From positions 95,535,235 through 95,599,234 of the forward strand of contig OY829326.1 of the NCBI GenBank assembly GCA_963691655.1: a DNA stretch of 64,000 nucleotides. The letters are read 5' to 3'. The translations under genes were made by a program, and so were the position numbers. This DNA is from Toxonevra muliebris. Taxonomy: Eukaryota; Arthropoda; Insecta; Diptera; Pallopteridae. Below the pieces are notes generated by a model. The model saw nothing but the letters and a program-made list of their open reading frames with translations, had not been told where the DNA came from and did not search any database. Of this stretch, positions 42,078 to 53,384 are shown one piece after another (within the stretch, counting starts at the first letter, position 1; each line of letters starts with the position of its first letter).

Positions 42078-43433
42078 CTAATACGTTCGGTTCTGTAATT
42101 GATTCTCAAAGTCGTATGCAGAAAAATTCATTAATACTCCAAACTGCTTTACACATTCACACAAATGTAACAATCCATGAACATAGTATGACACACTATA
42201 TTGGCCAAAGATGATTGGAAAATTTTCCACAAATAATTTTAGCAAAACTTCCGCATTTGGAATATTATAATTAACGTTTTTCGGGCAGGACAACAACCTA
42301 CAAGCGGAGTGCAGCAACAAAAACTCATTGTAAAAGTCATCGTGAACATTGTCTTTTAAGACTTAAATACCAGTGTAAAGCAAAAATTGCCGAAATTCGG
42401 TTGCTTTCCAATGACGAATTTCATCAACAGTTCGCGGTAAACGAACAAATTCTCTAGGCGTATTTTTAAGCAATTCCAAATGGTGCGACACATTGTTTTT
42501 CTTTTCTAAACTAACTTTTATTTTTATTTTATTTTTTAACATTCGCAGTAACATTTCTTTCGTTACATCAAGGTCTATAAGAGGTGCATAGGATCTAAAG
42601 GGGCCTGACGTATCATATTAAAGCCGACCTTCTCAAACGGCGTTGCGTTGGTACAAAAATGAATTTGGTGGTGTTCGATATATTTCTTATTCAAAAAATC
42701 TGCATCACTGATTAGATCACCTAATTCAGTAGCATAAGTAAGGACATTATTAATTTTTTTTACTACTTGAGTGCATTTTGAAATTCAATGCGCAGATGTA
42801 TGATGTGCAATTCGCATGCGAAGGATTTAGCAGGAGCATCACATATTAAAGCTCTAAGCTTTAGATAAACTATTTTGTTTTCAACTTCCATGCCACTTTC
42901 TTGCAAATGTTTCATTTCATTCACGAAATAACTTAAGAACTCATTGATATCATTTGCTTATGTTCCCCTATGTAAATTCCAATAAGAAATACAGAAATAT
43001 TTGGAATGTTAACAAGTTTTATTAATATTGGGCAAGTGGGGTGTTTGAGCTTTTAAATAAGAGCAACCCATCAACGTTCACATTTATGAATTAAACTAAA
43101 AATTTGTTTTAATTGATTTTCGATTCCAAAATGAACATACTCCCCGGGAAGTATTTTTTCATTATTAACTTTTTCCGAACCCAATTTTAAAAGTGCAGTT
43201 GGGCTGATAGGAACGTGTAAATAATTTTCTTTTAAAATAATTAATAACTTCCTCAAACTTTTATGCGGTATTCTATTCTTTAATTGCCAATCTCTAATTT
43301 TATCATGAAATGATTTATTGTTGGACACATTTTTCCTACCTACGCAAATGGAATTTTCCACTGCAATAGGCGTCAAAATGGTGTCGTTGGCATTTATGCA
43401 TACTTCCTCACTATCTGTTTCTAAACTATTCAC
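42078..43433 (-). pseudogene. tnp2/EnSpm-like transposase relic
   Basis: Minus-strand blocks in one order. KIRDWQLKNRIPHKSLRKLL and LPGEYVHFGIENQL (43433-43071) come first. NVDGLLLFKSS (43060-43030), NDINEFLSYFVNEMKHL and YLKLRALICDAPAKSF (42960-42810) follow, then YIEHHQIHFCTN and GFNMIRQAPLDPMHLL (42700-42570). LLRMLKNKIKIKVS, PRTVDEIRHWKATEFRQFLL (42555-42363) and AEVLLKLFVENFPIIFGQ then SYYVHGLLHLCECVKQFG and FSAYDFENQL (42320-42085) close it. D-G-L-x-x-F, the 'x-D-x-P-A' block and the M-H-L block parallel the tnp2 transposase of CACTA elements; insect repeats carry this protein widely (family knowledge). Several frame changes and stops make it dead. Same strand as, and upstream of, the intact DUF4806-type gene. 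Confidence 0.72.
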
Positions 43434-43797
43434 ATATTTTCTTTTCTTTTTTGAAGTGAAACTTCTTTTCTCTTATCCTAGAGTAAAGCCAACCGGATGT
43501 GACGTCGCGCGTAAGTTTGCAATGAGACATAATTTTGTCGAGCAATGTGCATGAGGGGCTAAATATCAATATTCCGTAACTGAATTCAATAAAACATATT
43601 AATTACATACACACACACACGCCTATAGCGTCGCCATTTTAAAGTTTATGACAGTTATACATTTCACATACAGATGGCGCAAATGTCCAAGGAATTACAT
43701 AAAGATGTCGCACACAAAAAGAGTTCGTCTACAATTTTCATTGACATTACCGGTACAGAGTTGCAATTTTTGTTCTAGCATTAATCCCAAAAAAAAA
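43434..43797. other. 5' flank of the EnSpm-like relic
   Basis: Contains TTGAAGTGAAACTTCTT (43452), a palindrome that recurs as GAAGTGAAACTTCTTG in the neighbouring hairpin, and a short (AC)n run (43607-43620). No coding frame supported. Confidence 0.4.
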
Positions 43798-44010
43798 AAA
43801 AATTGGTTGTGTATTAACGAACACAAGGCAGAAGTGAAACTTCTTGTAAACTAAACTAAACACAAGCAAATGAAATTAAAAAACACAAGCCAATGAAGTA
43901 AAAAATTTAGCGATTGAAAAATTTAACTTGCTTGTTATTTGCTTGTGTTTCGTTTAGTTCACAAGAAGTTTCACTTCTGCCTTGTGTTCGTTAATACACA
44001 ACCAATTTTT
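43798..44010. repeat. Long foldback repeat, 73-bp arms
   Basis: The left arm (43798-43871) starts AAAAATTGGTTGTGTATTAA, continues ACACAAGGCAGAAGTGAAAC and ends CACAAGCAAAT. The right arm (43938-44010) is its reverse complement with about five mismatches. The spacer is 66 bp. The arms could fold into a near-continuous hairpin of over 70 bp. A MITE or foldback element is likely. Confidence 0.8.
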
Positions 44011-47000
44011 TATTTTTTAATTAATCTCTTCAAGTGCCTACTGCTGCACTGCATTTTATTTAATTTTAATGTATAAAATATAAAAATAATACTGTTTTTT
44101 TCTTTTTTTAATCTTTGCACAAAAATAGCAAAACCGCAACACTAAAACTCACCGAAAGATTACGAGTGACTGACAAGCCGAGTAAAAATTGAACGAAAAC
44201 GAATGCTTGCGAACAGTGTTGTCAGCTGTAGCAACACCTAATTTGCAATTTAGGTATATGATTGGCGTGAAGTTTTTCGTTTGGAAACACTGCTTGCAAA
44301 CATAGGCAAATCGTTGTGTTTTATCGATTACGATTATCGGTCGGCTAACAGTTTGTACAATTTGTACCTACTGCGGACTATTTCAGAAACTAGTATTACA
44401 GACCAATTGATTCGCAATATTTTTTCAGGGTTTAGAATATGACGTGACTCCCTTGAAACTTTTAGTGTCGTATGAAAACGTGTAACGTGGCACTCAATGT
44501 ACCTAAGGAATATGATGAAGACCATACTAGGATTTAGAAAAGGCAGTGGTCCTTAAATCCGTTAAGATTCTACTCTTTCTTTATTTTTATTTATAAAGTA
44601 TGTATAAACATAAAGCGAATAAAAAAATTATTATTACAAACATATGTTCTTTAAGCCTGTTATACATTACTTAAAATAAAACTTAAACATGGAACAGTAG
44701 TCAAGACTTTGAAAAATTAACAACTAGATTTAATTTTCAGTCTACAAAAAAAAAACATACCTAATAAAAAAATGCCTCATTATTCAGTCATACAAACGTA
44801 TACACATGAAATGAATTACGTGTGTGTGTGTTTAATTTTGTAAATCATACGACATGACGGCGAAAATGTACATACTACAAGCCTTAAATCTAAAACTTAA
44901 AAATATTTTACTAAAATTATTCAAAATCGTAGGAAATTCCAATTTCATTGTCACGCTTAGCAACAGGAAATGTTATCTTCATTTCTGCTATTTACTCGCT
45001 CATTTCTATTTGATATACATATCAAAGTAAGTGCTTTATTAAAATTTCGCTAAATTACACTGATTAAAATATGCTCCACTGCATATTTTCGCCTATAGTA
45101 TCAACGAAAATACGTCAAATCGCGAACAATCTCTGCGTTAGCTAGAAAACTACATAAGCAAGTAAAGCAACAACAATAACAGAAAAACCGAAAAAGGCAC
45201 AAGTGTGTAATATATTATGACGACGTGTGAGAGTAGAAGTGTACGTATTAATTTCCCCCCAATCTCATTGCGCTTCCCCTTTTTATTGTTGCTATATTTC
45301 AGTTTTACTGGTTGCTGTTGTTGTTGGCCAGTCGGTCGCTCGTTTGTTTGTTTTTTTTTTTTGGCCGATGAGAGACTATATGTAAAGTAAAACGTCGTAT
45401 TACGATGTATGTCTGTCCGGCATATTTGCCTCGTGTCGTGTCACACGAAGTTTGCAAAAAAAAAACAATAAGAAGATACGAAGAGCAATCGTATTTTGTC
45501 GTCGTTTTTGGTTTTTGGCGATCAAAAGTGAACAGAAATAACAAAAACAACGGCACAAACAGTGAACAGCGGCGCTCATTTCATACGATTTTTAATGATG
45601 TTGTTGTTGTTCATATTCACGTTCTTTGCTCGTGTTAAATTGTGTTTTTAGTGTGAGACACTAACGAAAATTTTCTTCATCATTGAAATTCAATTTTGCT
45701 TGTGTTGCGCTATTGAGATATTAATTTTAGCCGGTATAAAAATAACATTTTGCCAATTTTATACAATAATTAATATTGAAAGTTTTGAAGTCAAACTTGC
45801 ACTTAGTTGTTTTAACTTGATTAAAAGTGGTGGGGCAAATTTGTTATAGAAAAATTTTCTATTTGTAATCATTATTTTGTTTTGCTGTGTTGTTCTGCTG
45901 CTGAAAAATACTTGCATGGTAAGTTTTGAGACACACACATACATATTCATGAACAAAACGGCTACATACAAACAAATATACAAATACTATATTTATATAT
46001 ATGTATATTTTTGTGCGATTGAATGTAGGCTGCATTTGCTGTTTTTCTTCATCACTGTCGTTGTTATTGTTTGGTTCGTTCATTCGTTTGTTCGTTGTGT
46101 TATTTTATTTTGAATAATTTTTGTAGGTACATTTTGTAATTTTATTCGCACGACAACGAATATGAACAGAAACGAACGAGCGAACTTCACGTTTGGAGGT
46201 CATCATCATCACTTCAAAATTGTTTCTCTTCTTCTTATGTATATCCTTTATGTGCTTAGTTTACTAACTAACATCACATCGTTGTTTTTGTTGCTTTTTA
46301 TTATTCCCATTTGTATGGTGTGTACACCTTTTGTAAGGTTGAATTCTTTCGTTCGTTCGTTAGTTTTATTCGCTGCATTTATAATCACTCGTTCGGTAGG
46401 TTAAGATTTCGTTTCTCTGTAAATGTTGTTAATGTATTTGAATTGTTGTTGGTTAAACCCAAGCGAAATGGAGTCTTGATTGAAGGAGACGAAAAAGAAG
46501 AAAGAGTATACGATATTTTAAGTTATACCTTGAAGATATTGGTTTTTTCTATGATTAATGTGGATTTTTCTTTATATTTAATTGTATGCACCTATTTTTT
46601 TTTATTAATCATTACGAATACGCTTAGGCAAACCTAACAAGACAAAACATTTAGAGTGAAAAGGGAAACTATTTGTATTTAAAACGTATGTTTCTTTCCG
46701 CGAAATAGACCTTGGAGCTCAAAATTCAGAAATCAGATTTTTAGCTATGTACATACATATATTTGATTACGTTGATGTATGAATAAATTAAATGGTAAAC
46801 CTTTCTTGACGTCATTCATCCAGGCTCTCTCTGTTCTTCTTCTATTCAACCTTGAACTAATTTTTTGGAATGTAAAATCAATATTTAATCGCTGATTATT
46901 GAAAATACAACTTATTTATAGAAAAGACGCTTTGCTTGCTTTTCAATCGTAACAGAAAATGACCTTGGGCGTTGCCTTCTGTGCTTTCTAACTCATTACC

Positions 47001-47043
47001 ATTAATTCCTTTATATTCAGGGATCTGCACTTATGCCCACATA
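44011..47043. other. Long stretch without transposon relics; possible host upstream region
   Basis: No transposon family recognised over 3 kb. CA/TG-rich and GTT-repeat strings (GTTGTTGTTGTT near 45313 and 45600) fit fly leader or control DNA. Near 45911 ATACTTGCATG is followed by a consensus donor GTAAGTTTTGAG. A TTTTTGTAG acceptor-like site occurs near 46126. Whether a non-coding first exon exists here cannot be shown. The overlapping short frames at 45305-46640 show no protein family. Confidence 0.3.
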
Positions 47044-48418
47044 ATTAAGTCACGTCACACCGGACCAGCGGACGCACTCTGGTGGCCAAAAGTCAGAGGG
47101 CCTTCTGATTTGCTTCAAATATATATATATATATATGTCTATTAGAATCAAGAGTGACTTGTCCCTCACATGTTGTTTTGAGAAAAAGCTTAAAGACTTT
47201 CTGTTATGTATGAAGAATTTTACCATGAAAAAGTACTCGTACATTTTCGATTAAGTAATTAAAAATTGGATAAGGTGATTTTTGCTATGTCTGAATGGAC
47301 AAGAAGCATTTTGTTACAAACCGTTCCGGATAAGGTAATGTTTGATGCAATTTAGTACAAATAAACACAAAATGAAACATTTTTGTGCAGAGTTACGGTT
47401 ATGTATGTACATTTCAATTTAATTTCTTGAATATTTTAAAGTAATAAAAACTTAAATCATAGGTATATTTTTTACTAGAAACGAATGCTTAAACCATGAA
47501 ACCAACTTTTTTTTCCATCTGCTCGCAAACAGTTTCCGTAATATGATTCAAAATATACGTCTCGTCTAAAATTTGTTTATAAAAACAAAGATCAGCATTA
47601 GAGCGCCAAATATCGTCCACATCCTTTTGTTTGTCCAGGACCATATTTTTTAACTTTTGTTCTTTTTTAATCTCTCTACATTTACACTTTCAATGTTATT
47701 AACATCCAATTTTATTTTTGATACAATGTAGGAAACAGCCGATTCCGCATTATCAGTTTTTAGGAGTTCTTCAAGGAGAGGATAGGGAGAAGAAGGAAGA
47801 ATACTGTGTTGACTTATTAAACAAGTTTATATTTTGCATATACTTGCATTGTATACATGATTACTGTATTAATATCATTAATGTGGAAGGAACGCAGATT
47901 GCCATAAGTGTTCTCGCTCGATCGTGTTGATGCTGCTGCCTGGCTAGGAAATAAGCATGAAAAATAGCCAAAAATAATACAACTATGTTCAAGTGCACAT
48001 TTTAAGGAATTCATTCATATATTTTAGAACTCAATATGTCGTGTTATGAGCAATCGGAAGCTGGTGCTTTGCTGAAAAATCTTGTTTTTCATTCACTAAT
48101 AACGTGATTGTATTTCATTGAGAATTCCAGATTCAAATGGCTCTTAAAAATTTCACACCTTGGTAAATGATATAAATGCAGGTAGGAGTTCCGGAATCAA
48201 TTTCTTAACATCAAAAAACGGTTCACGAACGTCAGTAGCACTATGAATTTTCATAAGATTTTCTATTTTGTGCCTGCAAAAATTGACCAATCAACGGATA
48301 ATCATCGTCAATAATACTTCAATTATTCCTAAATTCTGTAGTTTCATTTTTTCGAATTCAAGAATCGACTTTTGGCCATTGAATCGTGTCTGCTGGCTAA
48401 TTGTGCACGCGTGTGATA
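47044..48418. mobile_element. Possible DNA transposon with weak TIRs
   Basis: GTCACGTCACACCGGACC then AGCGGACGCACT and GGTGGCCAAAAGTC (47049-47092) has a diverged reverse partner at 48366-48418 (CGACTTTTGGCCATTG, CTGCTGGCTAATTGTGC). The best part is CCAGCRGACRC plus TGGCCAAAAGTC. Between them lies a minus-strand coding exon (47489-47803). The arms match poorly and no target duplication is clear, so this is tentative. Confidence 0.4.
47489..47803 (-). pseudogene. Unknown coding exon, acidic/helical, one frameshift
   Basis: After a CACAG acceptor (near 47804) the minus strand reads PYPLLEELLKTDNAESAVSY and IVSKIKLDVNNIES. Following a one-base shift in an A-run it continues KEQKLKNMVLDKQKDVDDIW, YKQILDETYILNHITETV and CEQMEKKVGFMV, to a stop at 47489. 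Charged and helix-rich, about 100 residues. It looks like the C-terminal part of a DNA-binding or regulator-type transposon protein. No family named. A putative upstream exon near 47960-47900 (AAASTRSSENTYGNLR) is uncertain. Confidence 0.4.
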
Positions 48419-48819
48419 CAAAAAAAAAAACAGTAAAAATTTTAATACTTTTCATTTGATGATTATCACTTTACTGCTTTTTACAACCTTTTTTTGCAAG
48501 AAGTTGTATAAAATTAATAGAAAGAAAAAATTTTGGTTTTCTCGAAACATAAGAAAACTTCTAATAAGGTCATATCTGGTGTGCTCACATAATAAAGACA
48601 CCACGTGTTTTTTAGAATAAAAATTTATTTTATTATTTATTTTTTTTATTTATTTTATTACTTTTAAATACATACAAAATTAATAAAAATGGAATTTAAA
48701 AGGAACTGTAAACCAAAAAGTTCAAATCCTGCTGAAAGGGAAATAATTTGGGATTGCTACACCACAATGCGATGAAAGTGCCGAATATGCTTAGTTTTTT
48801 TAAAAATACACTATTACAG
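48419..48819. other. AT-rich DNA, nothing recognised
   Basis: TTTATT-rich simple sequence near 48625-48665. No coding frame. Confidence 0.4.
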
Positions 48820-49066
48820 TTTTATTGTATTTAGTTCAATATTTCAGTTTATATTATATTTAGTTTGACATTTTAGATTTATTGTTTGTATGTAGTTCGA
48901 TGGTTTGGTTGTTAACATTTAGTTTTTTACATTTTAGGTTTTATTGTATTAAGTTCAACATTTTGGTTGTTAACGTTTGGTTTTTTACATTTTATGTTTT
49001 ATTGTATTGAGTTCAATATTTTTGTTTTTAATATATATTCATTTTTACATTTCAGGTTTTACTCCT
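48820..49066. repeat. ~60-bp tandem repeat, 4 units
   Basis: Units contain TTTTACATTTTAGGTTTTAT, then TGTATTAAGTTCAACATTTT and GGTTGTTAAC. Equivalent TTTTAC points lie near 48868, 48929, 48987 and 49047 (spacing 58-61). The outer units are the most diverged. Non-coding. Confidence 0.7.
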
Positions 49067-49833
49067 TTTCCTTCACTCCAACATTAACTTCTTAAAAAAG
49101 AGATGCGTGTGCATCGACGCCCGAATAACTACTCGCTGTACTTTGTGCGCGCCCGTTTTTCGTTGTCTCTTCGTCATTTTTTAATACGTTCGTCCAGTCC
49201 GGGTTGCCTTTGTCAGTTCGTTTGGCTCCGTTCCTACATAAATTTTACAAGAACTACTTTAGAAAGATATAGGTATGTATTTTATGGGTTTTAAGTGTAT
49301 AAATACAAAAACATAGTTTCATGAAGCAAACGCTTTACGCTTTAGAGTGGAATTATTGCTGCTACTATTTTAATGTAAATGAGAAACTTAATGCTTTCAT
49401 AACACATTTAAATTATTTGTTTAATAAATATGTTCCTGTTAGAAGAATTAAAATTAGAGATAAGTAAATCACACCCGCCTGGGAAAATATATAGTTGCTG
49501 TCTAGTTTGAAGGAGACTCTGGTTAGTTTTTGTTAAGGATAAACTAAATTAATAAACTTATCTAGTAGTTGAATAGTTTCTCGTGAAGAAAACTAGGATG
49601 GTGAAGTTTTAGTTGGGATATCGCTAGCAAAAACTAACGCACTAATTAATAAATCGAATCAATGATTCTTTCTCTGAAGTGATTCTTAATGTCAAAGTTT
49701 GTATAAAAACCCACCTAAAAGGCTGTAGGAAAAGAAGGAGACAAGAATGACGGTGAGTTAGAAAAAAAAACGCAGTTAAAGTCAGAAATTTAAAATGTGA
49801 AACTAAAAAGTTTATATTTTAATATATACATAT
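49067..49833. other. Unassigned DNA left of the 2.1-kb element
   Basis: A frame at 49103-49294 is slightly GC-richer but shows no domain. Nothing else recognised. Confidence 0.35.
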
Positions 49834-50439
49834 CTGTGGCCATTTGACAAAACGACTTCTCTTGAGATAAAAACTTTCCAAGATTTTTGTTGTAAATACA
49901 AAATTTTATTACGCTTATTTTGGACTAATCGCCTTAATTCTAGGATTTTTGGAACAAAAGGTATAGCAGTATTAAATAGACTTCTTTCAGTTCTTTTTTT
50001 GCAATTGCATTTGACAAAACAGCTTCTCTCTGATAATACAAACATTTTTCAAAAAATTCGAACAAAAACCGCTTGACAAAACAACCTGTCTCCACTTTTA
50101 CCACGTTTTTACCAATTCTCATTTGACAAAATAGCTTCTTTCGAAAGAAGCCGTTTCGTCAAAAACAAAGCTGGCAAAACTGACTTCTTGTCTCAGATAA
50201 GCTGATTTTGCAATCATTTGATCGCGAGCGTTCATTACGACAAAATATCTTGTGTCGATATAAATCCTTTTGTAAAAACGAAAATTAAAAAAAAAAAACT
50301 TAAATCTTATCGTAACACAGGTGCTTTTGTTAAAAGGAATAGAGAAAAAAGGAGAAAAGAAGCTGTTTTGTTGTTCAACACTAGAATAAAATCCAGTAAT
50401 TAAACTTTCGTACAAATGGAGTGAGGTAAAAAACTAGCG

Positions 50440-51185
50440 ATTATGGTCAAAGAAGTGAAAGAAGAAGGCGTTAATATGTCTTTGCGTACGGCAAAAAAAA
50501 TAAAAAAATAGGAACATCTTTGGGTGAAGGATATGTTGCAAACGATGAAAATAAGAATAGTGTCCAGAATTTCGTTCATGACGATGGATCGGTTTTAAAA
50601 CAACTTCCCTGTGAGACAACCACATGTCTTGATGTCTGTATTAGTGGTGATTATAACACTAATTCAAAAGAAACACACGAAAATAAGTAACAAGGCCATC
50701 TGTTCGGTTAACAGCCTCCAAAACTTTGAAAATGATGAAGACGTTTTTCATAAAACCTATAACGATGATTCTGATTGTGGATGTGGATCTTCCATTTCAC
50801 GGTGTGTGATGGAACTCAATGTTACTTATGGAATTAAACAATCGCAAAGTTCGACACGTCATTTTGTAAAGTGACTCCTGTCCAGGACAAAACCGCAACT
50901 CATATATTTGCGCAATGTTTGAAAAAGTTTTGGGAGATCATGCATTGAAGATAATAGATAATCAATTTCTTGTTGTGGGTCACACGTATCTTGAGTGTGG
51001 CTCACTCCATGCCCAAATTTAAAAAAAAGAAGAAAAATTCATTCATATCACAAAACGAAAAACGGTATTTCTTGGACATGCTGTCGCCGATCAGTATACA
51101 TTTACATAGTTTTTATCAAACATTAGAGCCGAAGGAGAACATCCGGTTGAAATTAATACCGGATCTGGACGAAGAAGAAACTTAA
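50440..51185 (+). pseudogene. Arthropod transposase-like protein relic
   Basis: Plus-strand pieces: AKKIKK, GTSLGEGYVANDENKNSV and QLPCETTTCLDVC near the N-terminus, and a polar middle frame (50611-50874). CPGQNRNSYICAMFEKVLGD, FLVVGHTYLECGSLHAQI (50880-51020) and EKRYFLDMLSPISIHLHSFY near the C-terminus follow. C-x-G-Q-N-(R/K)-N followed by G-H-T-x-x-E-x-D-S-x-H is the hallmark of an uncharacterised protein family repeated in arthropod genomes (remembered). Here the leading S-D of the first motif and the Asp of the second (reads Gly) are lost. Frame changes and a central deletion are present. The bounding TIRs suggest it encoded the element's transposase. Confidence 0.55.
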
Positions 51186-51250
51186 AAACGATAAGTTTCC
51201 ACTATTTCGTCCTTAAATTTAAGTAAAAATTAAATTCTATGTTTGGATGA

Positions 51251-51551
51251 GACGACCTCGATAGTCAAGTGTTTACTGCACTAGATTTTCATCCGGGAGG
51301 TTCGGGTTCAATTCCCGTTTTCTGCTGGTGGTTAATTCTCAAAACCTTCTTATATTCACTATTAATATGAAGTGTATGAGAATTATAAGATTATTACCTT
51401 GGTTGGTAATGACAAAACTACCAAGCCGATAAAAAATTGACACACCACCGTTCGGGATTGGCATAAACTGTAGGTCCAACTATGTGGTATCACAATGGGC
51501 CGTTCAGCCCTAAGTGTGTCTTTCGACAGCCACTCTAACCTAACCTAACTT
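51251..51551 (+). mobile_element. tRNA-derived SINE
   Basis: The head contains a box A-like TAGTCAAGTGTT (51262) and box B GGTTCAATTCC inside CGGGTTCAATTCCCG (51303-51317), spaced as in a pol III tRNA promoter. A complete tRNA cloverleaf is not formed. The body continues about 230 bp (GGGATTGGCATAAACTGTAG, GGGCCGTTCAGCCC), and the 3' end is a short (AACCT)n tail, TCTAACCTAACCTAACTT. Orientation plus. It is nested in the 2.1-kb element, so it inserted later. Confidence 0.78.
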
Positions 51552-52039
51552 AAAAAATATTTTGTATTTATATACCGAAAAATATTAATTTTTGTTAATT
51601 ATTTGGCTATGGTATTGTAAAAGTCGAAATATTTTTTGTCAAATCAACTTCTTTCGATTTTTTTTTTACGTTTCAGTTTAACAAAACAACTTCTCTTGGC
51701 ATAAGTGACTAAGACAATTTTATTTTTTTATCAAAATAATTTTGACAAAACAACTTGTGTGATATAAGACATTTTTTTTTTGTTAAAAATCCATTTGAAA
51801 AAATTTATATTTTTTTTTTGGCAGTTTGTCAGATATTTGTGTATAAAGTCTAACTATAACATTTCTTTCATTTTCTGTACAAAAACCTGAAAAGTTGACG
51901 ATTTAGAAAGAAGTCGTTTTGTTAAATGCCCACAGATATTATAAAAGAGCAATTATTTTATTAAATACTGAATATTATGATTACAACGCATTACAGAGTA
52001 TGAAAATATTTGTTTATTGAAATGTCTCCGCGCCTCCCT

Positions 52040-52112
52040 TCAAATCTGTCTACCCCCCCCCTCCCCCCCCCGCCCTCCTAGGGTGGCGCGCCCCACCACT
52101 TGAGAACCACTG
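52040..52112 (-). mobile_element. hAT terminal end, G/C-rich
   Basis: The minus strand starts CAGTGGTTCTCAAGTGG, then GGGCGCGCCACC, followed by long G-runs. A CAGTG start with T-T-C-T-C-A-A and G-rich subterminal sequence matches a common hAT end. The partner end is not nearby, so this is a solo or truncated end. Confidence 0.6.
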
Positions 52113-52559
52113 ATATAGGGGTTACGTTTTTCCTTTTTTTTTATATGCCAAACTTATAGGAATTGTTTTGTTAGTTGTTGTCAATGTAAAAAAGCAAAAT
52201 AACAAAGCAGCATTCAAGAAATTTTCACATTTAATTATTACGTAAAAAAATCGAAAAATTGTATCGTATGTTTACTTATGTGACTAGTTATTTAAAATTT
52301 TTGGACATTCAACAAAAATTAAAAAAATGCGTTCCAATAACTACAGAAAAATAATCAAAAATCACCAAAATCAAGTTGGGAAACGTTTACAAATTTTTCT
52401 TCACACGCATTGTTCGTAAATTTATGGGATGGATGACGAGTTATACTTGTCCTTGTAGTCAACAAATGGCAGCAGACATATTACTTTGTCTCTGCCAATG
52501 TAAAAGCATCAAACAAGAACAAATATATTTAAAAGACAAAGTTAGCAGAAAAAGTTTTG
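52113..52559. other. AT-rich DNA and an unsupported frame
   Basis: The plus-strand frame 52376-52576 has several Cys residues but no family. It may be the decayed upstream part of the mariner-like relic that follows. Confidence 0.3.
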
Positions 52560-52870
52560 TTATAGTTGACCATTAGCGAGTGTGGAATCAGTGATCCCGT
52601 ATTTTGAAAAGATGGTTTGGCGATGAGGTCGCTGAATTACAGGGAAAGGTGATTACAGATGTTTGGAGAGATTATTCATAAACATCACCAATACGCCAAA
52701 TAATTTTTTGTTTGGATCTGGCGCCTTCACATTACTCTAACAAAAATCCCAACGTTTTGGAATTAAATATGTGCCGAAGAACTTTGCCCGCTAAATGCCC
52801 CAGAATTGAGTCCAAGCGAAATTATTTTATTCTTATCTAAAGAGAAAGGTCTAAAACTATGAATATTGAC
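52560..52870 (+). pseudogene. Tc1/mariner-like transposase 3' relic
   Basis: The plus strand reads CLDLAPSHYSNKN (52710-52748), like the second catalytic Asp block of element B (P-D-L-A-S-C-H-Y-S). After shifts KYVPKNFAR and NAPELSPSEIILFLSKEKG (52795-52850) follow, where C-P-E-L-R-P-I-E-K-Y-W is expected. So the Asp and the Glu positions (P-S-E) can be aligned, but the frame is broken twice. Probably an older relative of element B's family. Confidence 0.45.
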
Positions 52871-53384
52871 TAAAAAATGTATATTGTTTGGTTAAAAAGT
52901 TAAAAAACAATTGAAAACCATAGATACAACTTAAATTCAAAAGTCGCCGAAGGAAGTGCCAAAAAAGTCCGAAAATCAAACCTCAAAGGAATTTTTTTCG
53001 CATATTTTAAGTAAATACTAAGGTTTTTTTAATAAAGTGTTAAAGTAATTGTAAATCGTGTGCAATATATTTTTTAAACCCATTTTGTGTTTGTCTCAAA
53101 TTCATTCCTGAAACGTTATTGCCCTCATGGGGATAAAATTCTTTTGAGGGTGAAAGCCGATATCATATATTTCGACGGGAGAAAGCACAAAAAAAAAATC
53201 GATAGATTTGACATTTCTAAAACTAAATATTCCCAAAATGAAATTCCGGGAAAGCTTGTTTCTTTCCTCCATATTCCTATTGGAAGAAAAGAACAAATTT
53301 ACCCGGGGATCTTATTTCGGGAATCTCTAGAATACACTAAAAAAATTGCGGAGCAAATACCACAATTTTTGTGGTAATATTAAC
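52871..53384 (+). other. Unassigned DNA with a 96-codon frame
   Basis: The frame 53087-53377 encodes a basic, soluble-looking 96-residue sequence (KKKIDRFDISKTKY, KLVSFLHIPIGRKE) with no recognised domain. It may be chance. It abuts the tandem array at 53385. Confidence 0.25.

Larger units (their letters stand above)
49834..51935. mobile_element. 2.1-kb element with ~28-bp TIRs and subterminal motif arrays
   Basis: The left end CTGTGGCCATTTGACAAAAC then GACTTCT and the reverse of the right end, CTGTGGGCATTTAACAAAAC then GACTTCT, form the terminal inverted repeat. ATAT flanks both ends (possible 4-bp duplication or palindromic extension). The TTTGACAAAACNACTTCT motif recurs inside. On the left it lies near 50010, 50073, 50121, 50143 (inverted), 50172 and 50237. 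On the right it lies near 51636, 51678 and 51740. Such subterminal arrays are usual binding sites for a transposase. The interior has a broken transposase-like protein and a SINE. Superfamily not assigned. Confidence 0.72.

Noticed and set aside
45305..46640. Several 74-108 codon frames on both strands taken as genes
   Set aside because: Mutually overlapping, low complexity, no conserved blocks; more likely leader or control DNA.
48820..49066. CRISPR-like array
   Set aside because: Tandem units are diverged and contiguous without unique spacers, and the DNA is eukaryotic.
51251..51330. tRNA gene
   Set aside because: Box A and B are present but acceptor and anticodon stems do not form, and a SINE body and tail follow.
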